The notes under the pieces: model-generated | What the model saw: the letters and a program-made list of their open reading frames with translations, nothing else | What the model was told of the DNA's origin: nothing | Databases searched by the model: none | In this document: one piece after another, positions 19,853-29,910 of the stretch | Numbering within the stretch: the first letter of the stretch is position 1 | Layout of the letters: each line of letters starts with the position of its first letter | Made by a program: the position numbers and the translations under genes | NCBI RefSeq assembly: GCF_001547935.1 | Contig: NZ_AP014635.1 | Location: forward strand, 434,001 to 498,000 | Direction of reading: 5' to 3' | Length of the DNA stretch: 64,000 nucleotides | From: Vibrio tritonius | GTDB lineage: Bacteria > Pseudomonadota > Gammaproteobacteria > Enterobacterales > Vibrionaceae

Positions 19853-21850
19853 ATGTCTTCTCGCAAACATTTGGCGAACGCAATTCGTGCACTAAGTATG
19901 GACGGTGTTCAACAAGCTAATTCTGGTCACCCTGGCGCCCCGATGGGCATGGCTGATATCGCTGAAGTACTTTGGCGTAGCCACTTGAATCACAACCCGA
20001 AAAACCCACAATGGGCTGACCGCGACCGTTTCGTTCTTTCTAACGGCCATGGCTCAATGTTGATCTACTCTTTATTGCACCTATCTGGTTACGATCTTTC
20101 TATTAATGATCTGAAAAACTTCCGTCAGCTTCACTCTAAAACGCCTGGTCACCCAGAATACGGTTATGCGCCTGGCGTTGAAACGACCACTGGCCCTCTA
20201 GGTCAAGGTATCACTAACGCTGTAGGTATGGCGCTAGCTGAGAAAGCGCTTGCGGCTCAATTCAACAAAGAAGGCCACGATATCGTTGACCACTTCACTT
20301 ATGTATTCATGGGTGACGGTTGTATGATGGAAGGTATTTCTCATGAAGCATGTTCATTAGCAGGCACGCTAGGCCTAGGTAAATTGGTAGCGTTTTGGGA
20401 CGACAATGGCATCTCTATCGATGGTGATGTTGATGGTTGGTTCTCTGACGATACACCTAAACGCTTTGAAGCGTATGGTTGGCATGTTATCCCAGCAGTT
20501 GATGGTCACGATGCTGACGCAATTAACGCTGCGATTGAAGCTGCTAAAGCAGAAACGTCACGTCCTACTCTGATTTGTTGCAAAACCATCATTGGTTTTG
20601 GTTCACCAAACAAGGCGGGTTCTCATGATTGTCACGGTGCTCCACTGGGCGCAGATGAAATCAAAGCTGCGCGTGATTTCCTTGGCTGGAACTACGCTCC
20701 GTTTGAAATTCCGGCTGATATCTATACTCAGTGGGATGCAAAAGAAGCGGGCTCTGCGAAAGAAGTCGCTTGGGACCAAAAATTCGCGGCTTATGAAGCA
20801 GCTTATCCAGAACTTGCAGCCGAATTTAAACGCCGTGTAGCTGGCGAACTTCCTGCTAATTGGGAAGAAGTATCAAATGCTGTGATTGCGGATCTACAAG
20901 CTAACCCAGCAAATATCGCTTCTCGTAAAGCATCACAAAATGCACTAGAAGCATTCGGTAAAGTGCTTCCTGAGTTTATGGGCGGCTCTGCAGACCTTGC
21001 TCCATCAAACCTCACCATGTGGTCTGGTTCTAAATCATTGACTGCTGAAGATGCGTCAGGCAACTACATCCACTATGGTGTGCGTGAGTTCGGTATGACA
21101 GCCATCATCAATGGTATCGCTCTGCACGGTGGTTTTGTTCCTTACGGCGCGACTTTCCTAATGTTTATGGAATACGCTCGTAACGCAATGCGCATGGCTG
21201 CTTTGATGAAAATTCAAAACATCCAAGTGTACACTCACGACTCAATTGGTCTGGGTGAAGATGGCCCAACTCACCAACCGGTTGAGCAAATCGCTTCACT
21301 ACGCCTAACGCCAAACATGAGCACATGGCGTCCTTGTGACCAAGTGGAATCTGCAGTGGCTTGGAAACTGGCTATTGAGCGCAAAGATGCACCATCTGCA
21401 TTGATCTTCTCTCGTCAAAACCTAGCGCAACAACCACGTACTGCTGAGCAAGTGGCTGATATTGCTAAAGGTGGTTACATCCTAAAAGACAGCGCAGGCA
21501 AGCCTGAACTGATTCTGATTGCGACGGGTTCTGAAGTAGAGCTCGCCGTTAATGCTGCTGCTGAATTGGAAAAAGAAGGCAAAGCGGTACGTGTTGTCTC
21601 TATGCCATCAACTGACATCTTCGACAAACAAGACGCCGCTTACCGTGAAGCCGTTCTTCCTGCAGACGTAACAGCTCGTGTTGCTATCGAAGCAGGTATT
21701 GCTGATTTCTGGTACAAATACGTCGGCTTTAATGGTCGCATCGTTGGTATGACGACATTCGGCGAATCTGCACCAGCAGGTGAGCTATTCAAGCAATTTG
21801 GTTTCACAACTGAAAACGTTGTAGCAAAAGCAAAAGAGTTGCTTGCGTAA
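19853..21850 (+). CDS. tktA: Transketolase
   Basis: Thiamine-diphosphate enzyme of the pentose phosphate pathway. The protein has 665 residues. Motifs include [19 protein letters not shown], the thiamine-binding [18 protein letters not shown]...[23 protein letters not shown], and [24 protein letters not shown] sits six bases before the ATG. Codon use looks like that of a highly expressed gene. It is followed by a terminator and then by an iron-regulated receptor. Confidence 0.98.
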   Translation: MSSRKHLANAIRALSMDGVQQANSGHPGAPMGMADIAEVLWRSHLNHNPKNPQWADRDRFVLSNGHGSMLIYSLLHLSGYDLSINDLKNFRQLHSKTPGHPEYGYAPGVETTTGPLGQGITNAVGMALAEKALAAQFNKEGHDIVDHFTYVFMGDGCMMEGISHEACSLAGTLGLGKLVAFWDDNGISIDGDVDGWFSDDTPKRFEAYGWHVIPAVDGHDADAINAAIEAAKAETSRPTLICCKTIIGFGSPNKAGSHDCHGAPLGADEIKAARDFLGWNYAPFEIPADIYTQWDAKEAGSAKEVAWDQKFAAYEAAYPELAAEFKRRVAGELPANWEEVSNAVIADLQANPANIASRKASQNALEAFGKVLPEFMGGSADLAPSNLTMWSGSKSLTAEDASGNYIHYGVREFGMTAIINGIALHGGFVPYGATFLMFMEYARNAMRMAALMKIQNIQVYTHDSIGLGEDGPTHQPVEQIASLRLTPNMSTWRPCDQVESAVAWKLAIERKDAPSALIFSRQNLAQQPRTAEQVADIAKGGYILKDSAGKPELILIATGSEVELAVNAAAELEKEGKAVRVVSMPSTDIFDKQDAAYREAVLPADVTARVAIEAGIADFWYKYVGFNGRIVGMTTFGESAPAGELFKQFGFTTENVVAKAKELLA

Positions 21851-21866
21851 CTGCCATTTGTGTTAA

Positions 21867-21899
21867 AGAAAAGGTCCTGCCTAGCGTAGGGCCTTTTTA
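21867..21899 (+). terminator. Terminator after tktA
   Basis: Imperfect stem AAGGTCCTGC/GTAGGGCCTT followed by T-rich TTTTTATTTG. Confidence 0.75.
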
Positions 21900-22012
21900 T
21901 TTGTCCCTTCCTTCGTTTACATATCTTTACCTTTGTTCCGTTTTCGGGTCATTCCATTCCACATTTCTATCTATTTTTTGTCAGTTAGATGTGAATAATT
22001 CTCAAATTGACT

Positions 22013-22033
22013 TTGATAATTATTTTCATTTAA
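22013..22033 (+). promoter_or_regulatory. Fur-type operator upstream of the TonB receptor
   Basis: TTGATAATTATTTTCATTTA closely resembles the Fur box (GATAATGATAATCATTATC, consensus from memory). It is 17 bp before the start codon. Iron repression of the receptor is inferred. Confidence 0.65.
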
Positions 22034-22049
22034 TTCTGGGAAATGTTTT

Positions 22050-24143
22050 ATGTACAAGGGAACGAAATCTAAGGTTTCTATTGCGATATCTTTAGCTGTA
22101 ATAGCGCATTCACCTGTGTTTGCTAATGAGTCAGCTCAAGAAGCTGATGAAACGGTCGTGGTCACCGCGTCTGGTTTTGAACAAAATATAACTAGAGCTC
22201 CAGCCACCATGTCGGTAATCACAGCAGAAGATATCGAGAAAAAATCATACACAGACATCACTGATGTATTAAAAAATATCTCTGGAGTGCAAATCTCTGG
22301 TGGTGGTATCGAACAGTCGGTCATGATCCGTGGTATGTCATCTGATTACACTCTATTTCTTATTGATGGACGCCCTGTTCAAGGTAATGATGCATTTGGC
22401 TTGAATGGTCTGCAAGAAGGCGCTCCGATAAACTTTTTGCCTCCGGTTTCAGAAATTGAGCGAGTAGAAGTCATTCGTGGTCCAGCATCATCCTTATATG
22501 GGTCTGATGCGATGGGCGGTGTAATCAACATTATTACCAAAAAAGTCACCAATGAATGGAGCGGCAGCGTTTCAACTGAATACAGTAAAGCGGATAGCGC
22601 GAACAAGGTGAATGAAGATGCAACGCAAACCAACGTATCTTTGAATGCTCCTTTAATCAAAGACAAGCTTTCTCTACAACTCAGTGGTTCTTTCCTAAAT
22701 CAAGACGAGAGTCATTTTATTGGTGGAGACGATTCAGAAGCTTCTGATCCTGAGTTTAAACGACGCAATTTCAGCTCGAAAATGAATTGGGCAATCAATG
22801 ATGATAACCGCATTTCATTTGGTTACAGTCGTTATCAACAAGAGCGAACTCATACTCCAGGTATCAGTATTGCTGAAACCGAAACAAGTAAAGATGGAAC
22901 GGTGAGCGATGCTGAGATCAGCTATAACAAATCGATTCGTGATACCTATTTTATCGAACACGAAGGCCATTTTGATGGCATGCGCCTTAAATCTTATGTG
23001 AATTATGACCATTCAGAAAACCCATCTCGAGTGAATGAAAATACAGGCAATGGGATCACCTTTGATGTACTGACAGTGAATTCACTGGCCAATTGGTTTT
23101 GGGATTCAAACACCCTGACCTTAGGGTTTACCTACAAAAATGAAAAGTTAAAAGATGGCGCAACAAATGGGTTATCAGAACCAGTTGTAGCCGATGAAAA
23201 CGCGATAAATAAAATGGAGCGTTATCAATATTCAATATTTGCTGAAAACGAATGGTTACCTCTCGAAGATTGGTCAATTGTGTTAAGTGGACGCTTGGAT
23301 GATAACGAAGCATTTGGTCGTCATTTTAGTCCGAAAATTTATAGCGTATATGGAATCAATGACGAATGGGTTCTTAAAGGTGGTGTCACATCGGGTTATA
23401 AAGCACCTAGTTTACGTCAGAGCGCAACTGACTTTGGTTCGACATCTCGTGGTGGTGTTATTATTGGTAACCCAGAATTAAAGCCTGAAACGAGTGTTAA
23501 CTATGAAATCGGTCTTGGATTCGATGATAAGGTCGAATCGGGCATATCTGCTACATTAACGGCTTATATCACCGAGTTTGAAGATAAAATTAATCGAACC
23601 GGTCGAGTCTGTGCGCAAAATGCAGCATGTACCTACAATGGCACTAACTACCCAGCTCACCAATATGGATATACCGCTTATGAAAATGTTGCCAAAGCGG
23701 AAATGTCAGGTATTGAAGCGACAATGGATTACCAGATCAATCAAGATGTGTTATTACGTCAATCGTATACTTTCACCAAAACAGAACAAAAGAGCGGTGA
23801 TTATAAAGGCAAGCCTTTAAATGATGTGGCTAAGCATATGTACAATGCCTCTCTTGAATGGCAAGCGAACGAACGTTTAATGCTTTGGGGACAAGGTAAT
23901 TACCGTAGTAAGACAACGGGTTCTTGGACAACAGGCTCAAGTAGCAGCAGTAATAATGGTATTGCAGTACCAAGCTACACTTTTGTCGATATTGGTTTAG
24001 TGTATTCACCGAAGAAAGACCTGAAATTAAAAGCGGGTGTTTATAACCTGTTTAATAAAGAAGTCAATCCTGATGAAAATGAAAACTATTCATACATCTT
24101 AGATGGTCGAAAATACAACATAGCATTAACCTACGCATTCTAA
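22050..24143 (+). CDS. irgA: TonB-dependent catecholate siderophore receptor (IrgA/CirA type)
   Basis: Outer-membrane receptor that imports ferric siderophores using TonB energy. The protein has 697 residues with a signal peptide ending SPVFA, then the TonB box ETVVVTASG. The plug domain shows ITAEDIEKKSYTDITDVLKN, SVMIRGMSSDYTLFLIDGRP, and RVEVIRGPASSLYGSDAMGG. A 22-strand barrel ends in the terminal phenylalanine of NIALTYAF. The position between tktA and epd and the nearby LysR gene match the V. cholerae irgA locus (from memory). The symbol is assigned on that basis; substrate is unproven. Confidence 0.85.
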   Translation: MYKGTKSKVSIAISLAVIAHSPVFANESAQEADETVVVTASGFEQNITRAPATMSVITAEDIEKKSYTDITDVLKNISGVQISGGGIEQSVMIRGMSSDYTLFLIDGRPVQGNDAFGLNGLQEGAPINFLPPVSEIERVEVIRGPASSLYGSDAMGGVINIITKKVTNEWSGSVSTEYSKADSANKVNEDATQTNVSLNAPLIKDKLSLQLSGSFLNQDESHFIGGDDSEASDPEFKRRNFSSKMNWAINDDNRISFGYSRYQQERTHTPGISIAETETSKDGTVSDAEISYNKSIRDTYFIEHEGHFDGMRLKSYVNYDHSENPSRVNENTGNGITFDVLTVNSLANWFWDSNTLTLGFTYKNEKLKDGATNGLSEPVVADENAINKMERYQYSIFAENEWLPLEDWSIVLSGRLDDNEAFGRHFSPKIYSVYGINDEWVLKGGVTSGYKAPSLRQSATDFGSTSRGGVIIGNPELKPETSVNYEIGLGFDDKVESGISATLTAYITEFEDKINRTGRVCAQNAACTYNGTNYPAHQYGYTAYENVAKAEMSGIEATMDYQINQDVLLRQSYTFTKTEQKSGDYKGKPLNDVAKHMYNASLEWQANERLMLWGQGNYRSKTTGSWTTGSSSSSNNGIAVPSYTFVDIGLVYSPKKDLKLKAGVYNLFNKEVNPDENENYSYILDGRKYNIALTYAF

Positions 24144-24145
24144 TT

Positions 24146-24169
24146 AAAGCCCCTTTTTAAGGGGCTTTA
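24146..24169 (+). terminator. Terminator after the siderophore receptor gene
   Basis: Stem AAAGCCCC/GGGGCTTT around TTTTTAA. It is followed immediately by repeat copy B. Confidence 0.8.
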
Positions 24170-24433
24170 TACCCAAGTAACCTCAAGATGCGGTTTCAGC
24201 GAGAATGTATTCGCTTATAGGCAAGGCACCGATTTGAATACATAGTTATTCTACGTAGAAAATCGGTAACGTAGCATAGAGGCGAATACAACTCGCCCTT
24301 TGGGAGCTCATCAACAAGCCCATTTCTGCGCTCAATGACGTTGAAAGGGAATGACCATTCCTGCCGTCATTGAGCTTGACCTGTGCTCGTTGATGACGCT
24401 CTGAAGTCTGCATCTTGAGGTCATTTGGGTATA
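24168..24433 (+). repeat. Intergenic TATACCC repeat, copy B
   Basis: About 266 bp, from TATACCCAAGTAACCTCAAG to the inverted end TTGAGGTCATTTGGGTATA. Arm 1 pairs TGTATTCGCT with AGCGAATACA and ACCGATTT with AAATCGGT. Arm 2 pairs GAGCTCATCAAC with GTTGATGACGCTC and GCTCAATGACG with CGTCATTGAGC. It lies between the receptor gene and the LysR gene. Confidence 0.88.
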
Positions 24434-24444
24434 TATTTGAGGAA

Positions 24445-25341
24445 TTATGACCAGTTTTCAGGTCTTTGTTTTAGCATCGACTCGATAAACAATCTAAGAC
24501 GTAATGGCGGTCGACCCAAAGGATAGTAATAATTTATTTTTACTGGATCTGAATACCATCCTGAAAGGCAATTAATAAGACTTCCTGGATGTGAACGGAT
24601 AAAACCATTTGCAAAGGCGGTTGGGAGTAATCCAATACCTAAACCTTTTTTGATGGTATCGGCTTGCATTGCTAAGTGATCGTTTTGTAGTCGGCTTTCA
24701 AATGAAGGAAGTACATAATTCCCTTCTTCATGATGGCTCAATTTTAATCCTCCCTGACGAAAGGAAATAAAATCAATCCAATCATGCTCATTGAGCTGGC
24801 TGGGGTGGTTGATTGGACCATGCTCTAGTAAGTAGCTGGGGGAAGCATAAACACCATAACGCCAGCGGCCTAGTTGTGCGCAGTGATACCCTTCAGCGTG
24901 GTTTAAGCCTATCCAAACAATCAAATCAGGAGTTAACTGAGAGTTGGAAGGATTATATTGGCTATGTACGCGAAAACGTATATTGGGGTGGTCCAGCATA
25001 AAACTGTCGATCACTTTTGCCATCCATCCGCGCATCAAATTAGGATCAACAGCAATGACTAATTCGCCTGAAACTTGATGGTCAAGTTCTTGTAATGCTT
25101 CTTGGCTTTTGGCTGCAATATCGATCAATTGCTCAGAGTAAGAATGAAATATCTCTCCAGCCTTAGTTAGCGTGAGTCTGTTGCCATCTCGAGCCACCAA
25201 GGCTTGACCTAAATCCTCTTCTAGTTGTGCCAAACGCCTACTGAGGGTCGATTTAGGTTGGTCTAATTCCCTAGCCGCAGCGGTAAGGCTTTTATATTCA
25301 CAAAGCGCATTAAATGCTCGGATTGCAGCTAAGTCGTGCAT
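24445..25341 (-). CDS. irgB: LysR-family regulator, IrgB-like
   Basis: DNA-binding regulator of 298 residues. The start is MHDLAAIRAF at 25341, preceded by GGAG; the longest frame adds 35 unconvincing residues. The N-terminal winged helix reads CEYKSLTAAARELDQPKSTLSRRLAQLEEDLGQ, followed by a substrate-binding domain. IrgB of V. cholerae activates irgA, and the family resemblance plus location suggest the same here. In contrast to the divergent V. cholerae arrangement, this gene is convergent with the receptor and flanked by repeats B and C. The symbol is tentative. Confidence 0.75.
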   Translation of the reverse strand: MHDLAAIRAFNALCEYKSLTAAARELDQPKSTLSRRLAQLEEDLGQALVARDGNRLTLTKAGEIFHSYSEQLIDIAAKSQEALQELDHQVSGELVIAVDPNLMRGWMAKVIDSFMLDHPNIRFRVHSQYNPSNSQLTPDLIVWIGLNHAEGYHCAQLGRWRYGVYASPSYLLEHGPINHPSQLNEHDWIDFISFRQGGLKLSHHEEGNYVLPSFESRLQNDHLAMQADTIKKGLGIGLLPTAFANGFIRSHPGSLINCLSGWYSDPVKINYYYPLGRPPLRLRLFIESMLKQRPENWS

Positions 25342-25598
25342 AAGTTCTCCAGTGACATTTTTGTTCCTTATGTGGAACAAATGGTTCGCAATAGGTAACT
25401 CGTTTTTACCTGAGAGCTGGGTAGAATTTAGAGGGGGTGAGACCAATTATCATTTAGGGGTAGGTTGAAGTCTATGTCACTGAGAAGGTTAAAGTGTGTC
25501 TAATTGTTCCAAATTGGTACGATTAGTTACAAACGTGATGATATATGTGGATAGCTAATACAGAAAGTTTATTCATGCTTTTTCTGAATATAAGTGAT

Positions 25599-25883
25599 TA
25601 TACCCAAGTAACCTCAAGATGCGGTTTCAGCGAGAATGTATTCGCTCATAGGCAAGGCACCGATTTGAATACATAGTTATACTTTGAATACATAGTTATT
25701 CTACGTAGAAAATCGGTAACGCAGCATAGGAGCGAATACAACTCGCCCTTTGGGAGCTCATCAACAAGCCCATTTCAGCGCCCAATGACGTTGAAAGGGA
25801 ATGACCATTCCTTCCGTCATTGAGCTTGACCTGTGCTCGTTGATGAAGCTCTGAAGTCTGCATCTTGAGGTCATTTGGGTATA
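25599..25883 (+). repeat. Intergenic TATACCC repeat, copy C (with internal 19-bp duplication)
   Basis: About 285 bp, same orientation as copy B and nearly the same sequence. TTTGAATACATAGTTATAC is followed at once by TTTGAATACATAGTTATTC, a tandem duplication at the tip of arm 1 that explains the extra length. Both TATACCC/GGGTATA ends are intact. It lies between the LysR gene and epd, in a gap of about 750 bp that otherwise holds only promoter DNA. Confidence 0.88.
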
Positions 25884-26091
25884 GAAAGATTGTTTTATTT
25901 GGTTTTACTGCGTGGGGGAAACCTTTTTACCGAAGCCGTGATAGCTTAAGCACAAAATATGCTTTAGTTAATGCATGATTTTGCTGTTGGAGGGCAGTTC
26001 AGTATCGAGGGGGGCTTTTTGGAATTCCGAGTGTCAATTGATGCAGAATGGAGTACTATCGCATCAAGATCAACGGTATGGTGCGGGAGCA

Positions 26092-27120
26092 ATGGTAAGG
26101 GTAGCCATTAATGGATTTGGACGGATTGGTCGTAATGTTTTACGAGCAGTTTATGAAAGTGGAAAAAGCCAAAATATCAAAGTAGTCGCCGTCAATGAGT
26201 TGGCTAATCCGGATGCGATGGCTCATTTACTTCAATATGACACCAGTCATGGTCGTTTTGGTAAGAAAATTACAAATGATCAAGAACATTTGTATATTCA
26301 CCATGATGATGGCAATTTCGACACGGTGCGCATCCTTCATTTAGCCGATATTCCAATGTTACCTTGGCGTGATCTCGGGGTTGATATTGTGCTCGATTGT
26401 ACCGGTGTTTATGGTTGTCGAGATGACGGTTTGCAACATATCCAAGCTGGGGCGAAAAAGGTGCTCTTTTCTCACCCGGGATCTCACGATCTTGATAACA
26501 CGATTATTTATGGCGTCAATCAAGATACGCTGACCTCTGCTCATCATATCGTGTCGAATGGATCCTGCACCACGAACTGTATCGTGCCGATTATCAAAGT
26601 ATTAGATGAAAACTTCGGCATCGACTCTGGAACCATTACCACAATACATTCGTCAATGAATGATCAGCAGGTTATCGATGCTTATCACTCAGATTTACGC
26701 CGTACTCGGGCTGCAAGCCAGTCTATTATTCCTGTTGATACTCGCCTTCATAAAGGGATAGAGCGTATCTTCCCTAAATTTTCTAACCGTTTTGAAGCAA
26801 TATCTGTCCGCGTACCGACGGTGAACGTAACAGCGATGGATTTGAGTGTCACAATTAATACAAAAGTGAAAGTTAATGACGTAAATCAAACCATCATTGA
26901 GGCATCTCGGTGTACATTACGTCACATAGTTGATTATACTGAAGCACCGCTTGTTTCCATCGATTTTAATCACGATCCCCACAGTGCGATTGTGGATGGA
27001 ACTCAAACGCGAGTAAGTAATGGGCATCTGGTAAAAATGCTTGTATGGTGTGATAACGAATGGGGATTTGCTAACAGGATGCTCGATACAGCGTTAGCAA
27101 TGCAGGCAACTGAGTCATAG
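26092..27120 (+). CDS. epd: D-erythrose-4-phosphate dehydrogenase
   Basis: GAPDH-like enzyme that oxidises erythrose-4-phosphate in the DXP-dependent branch of vitamin B6 synthesis. The start is [15 protein letters not shown] (342 residues, near the usual 339), with GGGAGC just upstream; the longer frame adds 39 non-conserved residues. The NAD-binding N-terminus and the catalytic cysteine in [18 protein letters not shown] are visible, ending [15 protein letters not shown]. It opens the conserved epd-pgk-fba set. Confidence 0.94.
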   Translation: MVRVAINGFGRIGRNVLRAVYESGKSQNIKVVAVNELANPDAMAHLLQYDTSHGRFGKKITNDQEHLYIHHDDGNFDTVRILHLADIPMLPWRDLGVDIVLDCTGVYGCRDDGLQHIQAGAKKVLFSHPGSHDLDNTIIYGVNQDTLTSAHHIVSNGSCTTNCIVPIIKVLDENFGIDSGTITTIHSSMNDQQVIDAYHSDLRRTRAASQSIIPVDTRLHKGIERIFPKFSNRFEAISVRVPTVNVTAMDLSVTINTKVKVNDVNQTIIEASRCTLRHIVDYTEAPLVSIDFNHDPHSAIVDGTQTRVSNGHLVKMLVWCDNEWGFANRMLDTALAMQATES

Positions 27121-27278
27121 CCCACATTTAGAGAAAAAAATATTTATTTTCTACTGTGAAATAAATATCCTCTACCCCATATCGGAAAAAGTAGTACGAA
27201 AAAGAATACCGAAAACCCGGCTAGTGATAGGCGGGGTGAACAAACTTTATTACTTATAAAAATTTGAGAGGACAAACC

Positions 27279-28439
27279 ATGTCTGTAATCAAGATGACTG
27301 ACCTGGAACTAGCAGGCAAACGCGTATTTATCCGTGCTGACCTAAACGTGCCAGTAAAAGACGGAAAAGTGACTTCTGATGCGCGTATTCTTGCATCACT
27401 GCCAACCATCAAACACTGCCTAGCAGCTGGCGCTAAAGTAATGGTGACTTCTCACCTTGGCCGCCCAACTGAAGGTGAGTACAACGAAGAATTCTCTCTA
27501 CAACCTGTCGTTAACTACTTAAACGACGCACTAGATTGCGAAGTGAAACTAGCTAAAGACTACCTAGACGGTCTTGAACTAAACGCTGGTGAATTGGTTG
27601 TTCTTGAAAACGTTCGCTTCAACAAAGGCGAAAAGAAAAACGAAGACGAGCTATCTAAAAAATACGCAGCACTATGTGACGTATTCGTAATGGATGCATT
27701 CGGTACTGCTCACCGCGCTCAAGCTTCTACTTACGGCGTTGGCGTTTTCGCTCCTATCGCTTGTGCTGGTCCTCTACTAGCTAATGAACTTGAAGCTCTA
27801 GGCAAAGCAATGGACAAACCTGCACGTCCAATGGTTGCTATCGTAGGTGGTTCTAAAGTTTCTACTAAACTGACTGTTCTTGAGTCTCTATCTAAAATTG
27901 CTGACCAACTTGTTGTTGGTGGTGGTATTGCTAACACCTTTATCGCAGCAGCTGGTCACAACGTAGGTAAATCTCTATACGAAGCTGACCTAGTTGATAC
28001 AGCGAAAAAACTGATGGAAGAGTGTGCGATTCCAGTAGCAACTGACGTTGCATGTGCTAAAGCATTCGACGAAAACGCAGAAGCTGAAATCAAGAAAGTT
28101 GAAGACGTTCAAGACGACGACATGATCTTCGACCTTGGTCCTGATTCAACTGCACAACTAGCTGAAATTCTTAAAAACGCAAAAACTATTCTTTGGAATG
28201 GTCCTGTTGGCGTATTTGAATTCAAAAACTTCGAAGCGGGTACTAAAGGTATCTCTGAAGCGATTGCTGCTTCTGAAGGTTTCTCTGTTGCAGGTGGTGG
28301 TGACACTTTGGCTGCTATCGATAAATTCGGTATCAAAGCTGACGTATCTTACATCTCTACTGGCGGCGGTGCTTTCCTTGAATTCGTTGAAGGCAAAAAA
28401 CTTCCAGCTGTTGAAATGCTAGAGTCACGCGCAAAATAA
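27279..28439 (+). CDS. pgk: Phosphoglycerate kinase
   Basis: Glycolytic kinase making ATP from 1,3-bisphosphoglycerate. The start is [11 protein letters not shown] (386 residues) after GAGGACAAACC; the longer frame would add MRGQT. Family motifs are [38 protein letters not shown], and [13 protein letters not shown] near the C-terminus. Strong codon bias indicates high expression. Confidence 0.97.
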   Translation: MSVIKMTDLELAGKRVFIRADLNVPVKDGKVTSDARILASLPTIKHCLAAGAKVMVTSHLGRPTEGEYNEEFSLQPVVNYLNDALDCEVKLAKDYLDGLELNAGELVVLENVRFNKGEKKNEDELSKKYAALCDVFVMDAFGTAHRAQASTYGVGVFAPIACAGPLLANELEALGKAMDKPARPMVAIVGGSKVSTKLTVLESLSKIADQLVVGGGIANTFIAAAGHNVGKSLYEADLVDTAKKLMEECAIPVATDVACAKAFDENAEAEIKKVEDVQDDDMIFDLGPDSTAQLAEILKNAKTILWNGPVGVFEFKNFEAGTKGISEAIAASEGFSVAGGGDTLAAIDKFGIKADVSYISTGGGAFLEFVEGKKLPAVEMLESRAK

Positions 28440-28447
28440 TATAAAGC

Positions 28448-28474
28448 AGAAGGCGAGGGAAACCTCGCTTTCTT
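28448..28474 (+). terminator. Terminator-like hairpin after pgk
   Basis: Stem AGGCGAGG/CCTCGCTT with loop GAAA and T-rich end TTCTTGTTT. Possibly partial, since fba may also be read from pgk. Confidence 0.6.
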
Positions 28475-28591
28475 GTTTGCTGCATACAGAGCACCCTTCT
28501 GTTAGAATAGGCCAAGCTACTGTAGGCAGTTGTTTACAAGATTTTAACTTAACCGTTTTATTTTAAAACGAGAAAATATAGGATCAAATCC

Positions 28592-29668
28592 ATGTCTAAG
28601 GTCTTCGATTTCGTAAAACCAGGTGTTATTTCTGGTGATGATGTACAGAAAGTATTTGAAGTTGCAAAAGAAAACAACTTCGCGATTCCAGCTGTGAACT
28701 GTGTAGGTTCTGACTCTGTAAACGCAGTACTAGAAGCTGCAGCGAAAGCGAAAGCTCCAGTAATCGTTCAGTTCTCTAACGGCGGTGCTGCTTTCTTCGC
28801 TGGTAAAGGTCTAAAACTGGAAGGTCAAGAAGCTCAAATTCTTGGTGCTATCGCTGGTGCAAAACACGTTCACACTGTTGCTGAATACTACGGTGTTCCA
28901 GTAATCCTTCACACTGACCACGCTGCGAAAAAACTTCTACCATGGATTGACGGTCTACTAGATGCTGGCGAAAAACACTTCGCTGAAACAGGTAAGCCTC
29001 TATTCTCTTCTCACATGATCGACTTGTCTGAAGAGTCTCTAGAAGACAACATTGCAATCTCTGCTAAATACCTAGAACGCATGGCTAAAATGAACATGAC
29101 TCTAGAGATTGAACTAGGTTGTACTGGTGGTGAAGAAGACGGCGTTGATAACTCTGATATGGATTCTTCAGAGCTATACACTTCTCCTGAAGATGTTGCA
29201 TACGCGTACGAAAAACTAAACGCAATTAGCCCACGTTTCACTATCGCGGCTTCTTTCGGTAACGTACACGGTGTTTACAAACCAGGTAACGTTGTACTAA
29301 CTCCAACTATCCTACGTGATTCTCAAAAATACGTTTCTGAGAAATTCAATCTTCCTGCAAACTCTTTGAACTTCGTATTCCACGGTGGTTCAGGTTCTTC
29401 TGCAGAAGAGATCAAAGAATCAATCAGCTACGGTGTTATCAAAATGAACATCGATACTGACACTCAATGGGCTTGCTGGAACGGTATTCGTCAATACGAA
29501 GCTGAAAACCACGATTACCTACAAGGTCAAATCGGTAACCCAACTGGCGAAGATGCTCCAAACAAAAAATACTACGATCCACGTGTATGGCTACGTGCTG
29601 GTCAAACTTCAATGGTTACACGCCTTGAAGAAGCATTCGCTAACCTTAACGCAATCGACGTACTGTAA
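28592..29668 (+). CDS. fbaA: Class II fructose-bisphosphate aldolase
   Basis: Zinc aldolase of glycolysis and gluconeogenesis. The 358 residues fit the class IIA (E. coli FbaA) type. Visible are FAIPAVNCVGSDSVNAVLEAA, the zinc and catalytic region VILHTDHAAKKLLPWIDGLL, LEIELGCTGGEEDGVDN, and FVFHGGSGSS. The gene uses a very restricted codon set (highly expressed) and is followed by a strong terminator. Confidence 0.97.
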   Translation: MSKVFDFVKPGVISGDDVQKVFEVAKENNFAIPAVNCVGSDSVNAVLEAAAKAKAPVIVQFSNGGAAFFAGKGLKLEGQEAQILGAIAGAKHVHTVAEYYGVPVILHTDHAAKKLLPWIDGLLDAGEKHFAETGKPLFSSHMIDLSEESLEDNIAISAKYLERMAKMNMTLEIELGCTGGEEDGVDNSDMDSSELYTSPEDVAYAYEKLNAISPRFTIAASFGNVHGVYKPGNVVLTPTILRDSQKYVSEKFNLPANSLNFVFHGGSGSSAEEIKESISYGVIKMNIDTDTQWACWNGIRQYEAENHDYLQGQIGNPTGEDAPNKKYYDPRVWLRAGQTSMVTRLEEAFANLNAIDVL

Positions 29669-29692
29669 TTTCAGTCTGGTTTATTCGTTTTC

Positions 29693-29721
29693 AAAAACCC
29701 GCTCATTGAGCGGGTTTTTTT
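29693..29721 (+). terminator. Terminator after fbaA
   Basis: Stem AAAACCCGCTC/GAGCGGGTTTT, loop ATT, seven T. Confidence 0.9.
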
Positions 29722-29910
29722 ATGTCTATCCATCGTCATCCATCGTCAAATTTCCGCAAAGCCCTAGCGAACGAGGATGATTTTGCTTAACCTGTAAGGA
29801 ATTACTTGTTGAATTTACGTTCTTTTTTATAAAGACCTAATACCAGCAGGGGGATAGCTATAGGACTCTCTAGTGCCATAGCTCGGCTCATTTTAATAGA
29901 GGACAACTAG

